Source: Allobosea sp. ASV33 (lineage in GTDB: Bacteria > Pseudomonadota > Alphaproteobacteria > Rhizobiales > Beijerinckiaceae). From it: a stretch of 33,029 nt of DNA. The notes beneath the pieces were generated by a model, which was not told the DNA's origin, did no database searches, and worked only from the letters and a program-made list of their open reading frames with translations. Where the stretch lies: positions 1-33,029 of the forward strand of contig NZ_JAELTI010000062.1 of assembly GCF_016428755.1 (NCBI RefSeq), given 5' to 3'. The position numbers and the translations under genes were made by a program. Positions 26,978-33,029 of this stretch are shown in pieces. Each line of letters begins with the position of its first letter. Position 1 is the first letter of the stretch.

Positions 26978-27901
26978 GTGAGCGTGACGCGGCAAAGCCT
27001 TCCGGCAATCCATCGCGGTCTTTCGCCGCGCAAGGGCATCGTCCTTGCGCTGGGCGCCGCCTTGCTGCTCGGCGGCTGCGATACCCTCTCCTCGATCAAT
27101 CCCTTCGACAAGCCCGAGGTCTACAAGCCGGACCTGACGCCGCCGACGCCGGCCGACAAGCTCTATAACGAAGGCCTTGCGCGCCTGCAGAGCGGCGACA
27201 GCGAGGGCGCCTCGAAGAAGTTCGAGGATATCGACAAGACCGCGCCGTTCTCGCCTTACGCCCGCAAGGGCCTGCTGATGACGGCCTACACCAATTTCCA
27301 GGCCAACAAGTGGGAAGAGGCGATCACCGCCTCGAAGCGCTTCATCGCGCAGAACCCGGCGAGCCCGGATGCGGCCTACGCCCAGTACATCCTGGCGATG
27401 TCCTATTATAACCAGATCCCCGACGCGACCCGCGACCAGGAGCGCACGGGCCAGGCGATCCAGGCCCTGGAGCACCTCATCGTCACCTATCCGAAGTCGG
27501 AATATGTGGTCGACGCCCGGGAGAAGCTCCTGGTGGCGAAGGATCAGCTCGCCGGCAAGGAAATGAATGTCGGGCGCTACTATCTGGAGAAGCGCAACTA
27601 CACCGGCGCGGTGAACCGCTTCCGCGACGTCATCATTAAGTACCAGACCACCCGCCATGTCGAGGAGGCGCTGATGCGCCTGACCGAAGTCTATATGGCA
27701 ATGGGCATCACCAGCGAGGCGCAGACCGCCGCGGCCGTGCTCGGGCACAATTTCCCAGACAGCCCGTGGTACAAGGATGCCTATGCCCTGCTGCAGAGCG
27801 GCGGGCTCGAGCCGCGCGAGGATCGCGGGTCCTATATCAGCCGCGCCTTCCAGGGCTTCTCGCGGACGGTCGGCGGCATCATCGGGATCGGCAGTCTCTG
27901 A
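26978..27901 (+). CDS. bamD: Outer membrane protein assembly factor BamD
   Basis: A 307-residue outer-membrane lipoprotein of the BAM complex, which folds beta-barrel proteins. A signal peptide with a positively charged start and the hydrophobic stretch IVLALGAALLLGG leads to the lipobox cysteine C34. TPR-like helices follow, starting at LYNEGLARLQSGDSEGASKKFEDIDKTAPFSPYARKGLLM. The GTG start at 26978 has GAGG about ten bases upstream; a GTG two codons later is also possible. Family length is about 250-300. Confidence 0.95.
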   Translation: MSVTRQSLPAIHRGLSPRKGIVLALGAALLLGGCDTLSSINPFDKPEVYKPDLTPPTPADKLYNEGLARLQSGDSEGASKKFEDIDKTAPFSPYARKGLLMTAYTNFQANKWEEAITASKRFIAQNPASPDAAYAQYILAMSYYNQIPDATRDQERTGQAIQALEHLIVTYPKSEYVVDAREKLLVAKDQLAGKEMNVGRYYLEKRNYTGAVNRFRDVIIKYQTTRHVEEALMRLTEVYMAMGITSEAQTAAAVLGHNFPDSPWYKDAYALLQSGGLEPREDRGSYISRAFQGFSRTVGGIIGIGSL

Positions 27902-27972
27902 CGAGAGAGGACGCCCCTCGCATGATGGGCCATGGGCGATCCTGCCGCTTCCGACGACCAGGCTGAGCGCCG

Positions 27973-29655
27973 ATGCTGGCGCAGCTCTCGATTCGCGACA
28001 TCGTCCTGATCGACAGGCTCGATCTTGGCTTCCATGAGGGGCTGAGCGTGCTCACCGGCGAGACCGGCGCGGGCAAGTCGATCCTGCTCGACGGCTTCGC
28101 GCTGGCGCTCGGCGGGCGCGGCGACGGTTCGCTCGTGCGCCATGGCGAGGCGCAAGGCCAGGTCAGCGCCGTCTTCGACCTGCCGATGCAGCATCCGGCC
28201 CGCAAGCTGGCGCAGGCGCAGGAGATCGACACCGACGGCGATCTCATCCTGCGCCGCGTGCAATATGCCGACGGACGCACCCGCGCCTTCATCAACGATC
28301 AGCCGGTCTCGGTGCAGATTCTGCGGATGGTCGGCGCCGCGATCGTCGAGATCCACGGCCAGCATGACGACCGCGCCCTGACCGATCCTGCGCAGCATCG
28401 CGCGATCCTCGACGGTTTCGGCGGGCTGGAGGCGCAGGCGGAAGCTGTCGCAGCCGCGAGCGAGACCTTGAAGCGGGCGCGACAGGCCCTGCAATCGCAG
28501 CGCCTGCGCGTCGAGGCGGCACGCAAGGAAGCGGATTTCCTGCGTCATGCCGTCGAGGAGCTCCGCAAGCTCGCGCCGCAGCCCGGCGAGGAAGATGCGC
28601 TCGCCGCCACCCGCCAGGGCATGATGCAGGCCGAGAAGGTCGCGCGCGATCTCAACGAGGCCTATGAGGCGGTCGGCGGGCAATCCTCCGCCGTGCCGAC
28701 GCTCGCCGCCGTGCTGCGCCGGCTGGAGCGCCGAGCGAGCCAGGCACCGGAGCTGGTCGATCCCTCGATCGCGGCGCTCAACACCGCGATCGTCGCGCTG
28801 GAGGAGGCCGGCGAGGCGCTCGCGGCCGCGATGCGCGCGGCCGAATACGATCCGCGCGAGCAGGAGCGCATCGAGGAGCGCCTGTTCGCGCTGCGGGCTG
28901 CGGGGCGCAAATACGACGTGCCGGTCGACGGGCTCTCCGTACTGGCTGCGACGATGGCGAGCGATCTCGCCGCGCTGGATGAAAGCGAATCGTCGCTCTC
29001 GCGGCTCGAAGCCGAGCTGAGCGAGGCCGAAGCAGCCTTTGTCGGGCTGGCGCAGGCCCTGTCCGCGGCGCGGCAGGAGGCCGCGGCCCGGCTCGATGCG
29101 GCCGTGAAGGCCGAATTGCCGCCTCTCAAGCTGGAGCGGGCGCGCTTCATAACCCGTATCGACAGCGATGCGAACGCGCGTGGACCGGAAGGCTTCGACA
29201 AGGTCGAGTTCTGGGTCGAGACCAATCCGGGCACGCGGCCGGGACCGATGATGAAGGTCGCTTCGGGCGGCGAGCTTTCGCGCTTCATGCTGGCGCTGAA
29301 GGTGGTGCTGGCCGAGCGCGGCTCGGCGCCGACCCTGGTCTTCGACGAGATCGATACCGGCGTCGGCGGCGCCGTGGCGGATGCGATCGGCGAGCGCCTG
29401 GCGCGGCTTGCTGGCCGGGTGCAGGTGATCTCGGTGACCCATGCGCCGCAGGTTGCGGCCAAAGCCGGGCAGCATTTCCTGATCGCCAAATCGGCGGGGG
29501 AGGGCGACGCCTCGCGCACCGTGACGCGGGTCACGGCGCTGGAGGACCAGGCGCGGCGCGAGGAGATCGCGCGGATGCTGGCCGGCGCCTCGATCACCGA
29601 GGAGGCCCGCGCCGCGGCCGGGCGCCTGCTGCAGGCGGCGGGTTTGCGCGGCTGA
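27973..29655 (+). CDS. recN: DNA repair protein RecN
   Basis: A 560-residue SMC-like ATPase that acts on DNA double-strand breaks. The Walker A loop GETGAGKS is at residues 29-36. There is a long central coiled coil, and the C-terminal half has the ABC signature SGGELSRFMLALK, Walker B LVFDEIDTGVGG and the VTHAPQVAA switch. It lies 71 bases after bamD in the same direction, a neighbourhood common in Hyphomicrobiales. No SOS box was identified in the short gap. Confidence 0.96.
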   Translation: MLAQLSIRDIVLIDRLDLGFHEGLSVLTGETGAGKSILLDGFALALGGRGDGSLVRHGEAQGQVSAVFDLPMQHPARKLAQAQEIDTDGDLILRRVQYADGRTRAFINDQPVSVQILRMVGAAIVEIHGQHDDRALTDPAQHRAILDGFGGLEAQAEAVAAASETLKRARQALQSQRLRVEAARKEADFLRHAVEELRKLAPQPGEEDALAATRQGMMQAEKVARDLNEAYEAVGGQSSAVPTLAAVLRRLERRASQAPELVDPSIAALNTAIVALEEAGEALAAAMRAAEYDPREQERIEERLFALRAAGRKYDVPVDGLSVLAATMASDLAALDESESSLSRLEAELSEAEAAFVGLAQALSAARQEAAARLDAAVKAELPPLKLERARFITRIDSDANARGPEGFDKVEFWVETNPGTRPGPMMKVASGGELSRFMLALKVVLAERGSAPTLVFDEIDTGVGGAVADAIGERLARLAGRVQVISVTHAPQVAAKAGQHFLIAKSAGEGDASRTVTRVTALEDQARREEIARMLAGASITEEARAAAGRLLQAAGLRG

Positions 29656-29673
29656 AGCGAATTCCCTGAAGTC

Positions 29674-29776
29674 GTCATTCCGGACAAGCCGCGATAGCGG
29701 CGCTGATCCGGAATCCATGGAAGGGCGTTGCGCTCTACGATGGATTCCGGGTCTACGCTTCGCTTGCCCGGAATGA
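29674..29776. repeat. Palindromic intergenic repeat, family 1 copy D
   Basis: The outer ends TCATTCCGG (29675-29683) and CCGGAATGA (29768-29776) are inverted repeats. Inner CCGGAATCCATGG and GATGGATTCCGGG extend the stem, and GTCTACGCTTCGCTTG matches copy B closely. It occupies the convergent gap between recN and the metallo-hydrolase gene. Confidence 0.78.
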
Positions 29777-29792
29777 AGGCGCGTCGACGAGC

Positions 29793-30614
29793 TTACGCAG
29801 CAATCAGCTCGTAGCCCGCGCCCTTCTTGACCACCCGCCGGAAGCCCTCGACATGGCCGCCGCCGACGAGCCAGTTCTCATGCGCGGCGCGCTCCAGGAT
29901 GCCGCGACGGGAGGCCAGAGCGGTCGCGGCATCGAGATCGTAGACGAAGCCGATATCGGGGTCCGAAGCCTGGAGGTCGGAGAGATGCAGCGCATCGCCC
30001 CAGAGCAGCAGGCTCTCGTCCGCGCCCTCGATCAGGTAGCCGCTATGGCCGAAGGTGTGGCCGGGCAGGGGGATCAGGCTGATGCCCGGATGGGCCTCGC
30101 CTGCCGGGACAGCGCGGATGCGGCCGACATAAAGCTTTTTCAGCGTCGCGGTGATGGCGAAGGCACCCTGCTTCTTTTCCGGTGTTCGCGCGCGATTGGC
30201 CTCGTTGTCATAGAAGCCGAAATCGGCCTCGGGCACGATGATCTCGGCATTCGGGAAGCGGGCTGCATCGCCGTCGAACAGGCCGAGCGCATGGTCGCCA
30301 TGGAGATGCGTGATCAGCACGCGGGCGACATCCTCCGGCGCAATCCCGGCGGCGGCCATGGCCGCCGGGGCATGGCCCATGGCGTCGCCCCAGAAGGGGC
30401 CGGTGCCGGCATCGACCAGGGTGATCCCGTCTTGCCCCTTCAGGGCGAAGCAGTTCACGACGATGCTGATCTTCGGCTTGCCCCAACGCGCGAGCGCCCC
30501 GTCGCGGGCGGCCGCGCCATCGGCGTGGATCAGCACATCGAGCGGGGCCTCGAAGACGCCGTCATGCAGGATCGAGACCTCGTAGGCGCCGATGCGGCGG
30601 GACTGCTGGACCAT
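29793..30614 (-). CDS. Metallo-beta-lactamase-fold hydrolase
   Basis: A 273-residue MBL-fold protein. Zinc-binding motifs are present: HLHGDHALGL, the downstream histidine in PLPGHTFGHSGYL, the aspartate in LLLWGDALHLSDLQ, and a late histidine in GGGHVEGF. The layout resembles quorum-quenching lactonase-like and related hydrolases, but the substrate cannot be read from sequence. ATG 30614 is preferred because GGAGAA lies seven bases upstream; the open frame continues to 30737 without a ribosome site. No signal peptide is visible, so it is probably cytoplasmic. Confidence 0.9.
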   Translation of the reverse strand: MVQQSRRIGAYEVSILHDGVFEAPLDVLIHADGAAARDGALARWGKPKISIVVNCFALKGQDGITLVDAGTGPFWGDAMGHAPAAMAAAGIAPEDVARVLITHLHGDHALGLFDGDAARFPNAEIIVPEADFGFYDNEANRARTPEKKQGAFAITATLKKLYVGRIRAVPAGEAHPGISLIPLPGHTFGHSGYLIEGADESLLLWGDALHLSDLQASDPDIGFVYDLDAATALASRRGILERAAHENWLVGGGHVEGFRRVVKKGAGYELIAA

Positions 30615-30974
30615 GGCTGTTCTCCGCTGCGGCATCTTGCACGTTCGCTGAAGCCCGGAAGCTAGTGGGCCCGCCGCCTTGCCGGCAAGGCGCGTCCGGC
30701 CCGGCTCAGCCCTGCGCGGGGCGCGGGAATGCCGCATTTCCTTTTGTGTCGCTTTGCTTTATGAGCTGCTGTCATCCGATGGTGCAGCTGCCCGTTAGAT
30801 CGCCATGCGTCCTGCCGGACGCCCCTGGGGGCGACCTAACTATTTGTTTTGGCATCGGATTTTCTGAGAAGTGAAACGCACTTTTCGGTCCGATTACCGA
30901 ATGCCGCCTGAACCCATCGCCACGCTTCGCGCCGTTAATTCATCTTACGCCGCAAACCTCTAGGCCCTTATCGC
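30615..30974. other. Divergent non-coding region before the helicase gene
   Basis: Contains the ribosome site of the MBL gene, a family 2 repeat at 30798-30895, and about 80 bases of leader before the helicase. No gene or convincing promoter was seen; a TTAA-N6-TTAC pair near 30930-30950 does not fit the CtrA spacing. Confidence 0.5.
30798..30895. repeat. Dispersed intergenic repeat, family 2 copy F
   Basis: Matches the element at 26850-26945 across GATCGCCATGCGTCC, the GGACGC arm, GCATCGGATT, and an AAGTG...CACTTTTCGGTCCG hairpin. As in the other copy, it precedes a plus-strand start codon by under 180 bases. Confidence 0.7.
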
Positions 30975-32902
30975 ATGTCCTTTTCCCTCACGAGCCCGCC
31001 GCTCGCGCGCGCGCTCGCCGATCGCAATTACTCCGAACCGACGCCGGTGCAGAGCGCCGTCATCGAAGACGCCGCCCGCGGGCGCGACCTGTTGGTCTCC
31101 TCGCAGACCGGCTCCGGCAAGACCATCGCCTATGGCCTCGCGATCGGCGAGACCCTGTTGGGCACAGCCGAGAAGCTCGGCCCCGCGGCCGAGCCGCTGG
31201 CCCTGATCATCGCGCCGACGCGCGAACTTGCCTTGCAGGTGCAGCGCGAGCTCGCCTGGCTCTATGCCCAGACCGGCGCGCGGGTGATCTCCTGCGTCGG
31301 CGGCATGGACCCGCGCCGCGAGGCGATGCTGCTCGACGAGGGCGCGCATATCGTCGTGGGCACGCCCGGGCGCCTGCGCGATCATATCGAGCGCCGCCGC
31401 CTCGACGTCTCCGCGCTCAAGGCCGTCGTGCTCGACGAGGCTGACGAGATGCTCGATCTCGGCTTCCGCGACGATCTCGAATACATCCTGAAGACCACGC
31501 CGGCGGAGCGCCGCAGCCTGCTGTTCTCGGCGACCTTCCCCAAGGCCATCGTCCAGCTCGCCCAGAGCTACCAGCGCGATGCGCTGCGCATCGAGGTGGA
31601 AGCGACGCGGCGCGGCCATGCCGACATCGCCTACAAGGCTGTGCGCGTCTTCCCGAAGGAAGCCGAGCTCGCTGTCGTCAACCTGCTGCGCTTCCATAAT
31701 GCGCCGGTGGCGCTCGTCTTCTGCAACACCCGCAACGCCGTGCGCCATCTCGAGGCGATCCTGCTGGAGCGCGGTTTCACCTCCGTGGCGCTGTCTGGTG
31801 AGCTTGGCCAGAACGAGCGCAACGCCGCGCTCCAGGCGCTGCGTGACGGCCGTGCACGGGTTTGCGTCGCGACCGATGTCGCGGCGCGCGGCATCGACCT
31901 GCCGGGGCTCGACCTCGTCATCCATGCCGAACTGCCGAACGATTCCGAGGTGATGCAGCATCGCTCGGGCCGCACCGGCCGCGCCGGCAACAAGGGCACG
32001 AGCGTCCTGCTGGTGCCGCAGTCGCGCCGCCGCAAGGCCGAGCGCCTGCTGATGGAGGGGAAGGTCGAGGCCGAGTGGATCGGCCCGCCGACGGCGGAGG
32101 AAATCCTCGTCCTCGACCAGGAGCGCCTGCTCTCCGATCCGCTGCTCAACGGCGACGGATCCGAGGACGATGCCGGCATGATCGATGCGCTGATGGCGGG
32201 CCGCGAGCCACGCGACATCGCGGCGGCGCTGGTCCGGCTCTACCGCGCCCGCCTGCCGGCGGCGGAAGAGGTCGGCGACCCCGGCTTCGGCCGCGACGAG
32301 CGCCGCCCGGTCCGCACCAACGAGGATTACGCCGCCAAGCGCCCATTCGGTGCTGGGCGCGAGCAGGGCGAGGATGGCGAGCGCGCGCGCAAGCCCGCCG
32401 GCCCGCGTGGCGACACCGTCTGGTTCCGGCTCGATATCGGCCGCAAGCAGGGCGCCGATCCGCGCCAGCTCCTACCGATGCTGTGCCGCCGTGGCCGGAT
32501 CACGCGTGACGAGGTCGGCGCGATCCGCATCTTCGATCGCGAGACCAAGGTCGAGATCGATGCCGATGTCGCCGATCGCTTCTATGAATCGGTGCGTATC
32601 CCGGATCGCGACAAGATCGTGATCGAGCCGACGACCGAGGCCGAGCGCCGCCCGGCCAAGGCCTTCGGGGACAAGGCCGAGCGCCCGGCCGCGCCGCGCC
32701 GGAGCTGGGGTGACGAGCAGCCGGCTGGCGAGGACAGGCCGCAGCGGCCGCGCTTCGAGCCCCGGGACGCGAACCAACGCGCGCCGCGAGGCGATGACCG
32801 CCAGCCTTATCGCGCCGACAGCAGGCCCCCGCGCGACGACGCACGTCCGCCGCGCCGCGACGACGGCAAGCCCGGCGGTGGTGGCTTCAAGAAGCCGTAT
32901 GA
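30975..32902 (+). CDS. DEAD-box ATP-dependent RNA helicase, 3' end missing
   Basis: The first 642 residues of a DEAD-box helicase with motif I SSQTGSGKT (K49), PTRELALQV, DEADEML, SATFP, and HRSGRTGRAG in the second RecA domain. A region near residues 475-540 (WFRLDIGRKQGADPRQLLPMLCRRGRITRDEVGAIRIFDRETKVEID) resembles the DbpA/CsdA C-terminal RNA-binding domain. The tail is rich in R, P, G and D. It probably acts in ribosome assembly or cold-shock RNA remodelling. The gene has no stop codon before the genomic sequence ends at 32902; the frame then runs into adapter sequence, so the true C-terminus is unknown. Confidence 0.92.

Positions 32903-33029
<127 letters not shown>

Noticed and set aside
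30930..30950. TTAA...TTAC pair upstream of the helicase as a CtrA box
   Set aside because: The spacing is six bases and the second half is degenerate.

Overview
The window is a GC-rich bacterial chromosome segment dominated by the division and cell-wall (dcw) cluster: mraZ-rsmH-ftsL-ftsI-murE-murF-mraY-murD, then ftsW-murG-murC, murB, ddl-ftsQ-ftsA-ftsZ, followed by lpxC, bamD and recN. Several traits suggest an alphaproteobacterium of the Hyphomicrobiales (Rhizobiales), with a Bosea-like genome as my best but unproven guess. These are the gene order, an FtsZ with a roughly 200-residue disordered linker, the 3' end of RNase P RNA just upstream of the mraZ region, CtrA-type TTAA-N7-TTAA boxes, and palindromic intergenic repeats.

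Layout. Positions 1-33 look like the 3' tail of rnpB, followed by a large inverted repeat. An ohr/ohrR peroxide-defence pair sits at 245-1281. From 1651 a promoter overlapped by three 10-bp-phased MraZ-type boxes drives eight tightly packed genes (1839-10967), most joined by stop/start overlaps or short gaps. The cluster is then interrupted by a VOC protein, an MFS transporter and a LysR regulator (10970-13829). It resumes with ftsW-murG-murC-murB (13951-18679) and is interrupted again by an EamA exporter and a MarR regulator (18654-20157). It resumes with ddl-ftsQ-ftsA-ftsZ (20443-25456), which has a perfect CtrA box upstream and a strong terminator downstream. lpxC, bamD, recN, a metallo-beta-lactamase-fold hydrolase and a DEAD-box RNA helicase complete the window.

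Together the core genes make UDP-MurNAc-pentapeptide (murB, murC, murD, murE, ddl, murF), convert it to lipid I and II (mraY, murG), polymerise and crosslink it at the septum (ftsW, ftsI) and assemble the divisome (ftsL, ftsQ, ftsA, ftsZ). lpxC and bamD supply outer-membrane lipid A and protein assembly. Each interrupting module carries its own regulator and a palindromic operator.

The last 127 bases (32903-33029) are not genomic. They are Illumina Nextera adapter, a 10-base index, P7 sequence, A5 and 54 G, so the helicase gene is cut at 32902 and any protein called through that point is chimeric. I found no novel defence, mobile or biosynthetic system. The most useful leads are regulatory: the MraZ boxes, the CtrA boxes and the two dispersed repeat families.
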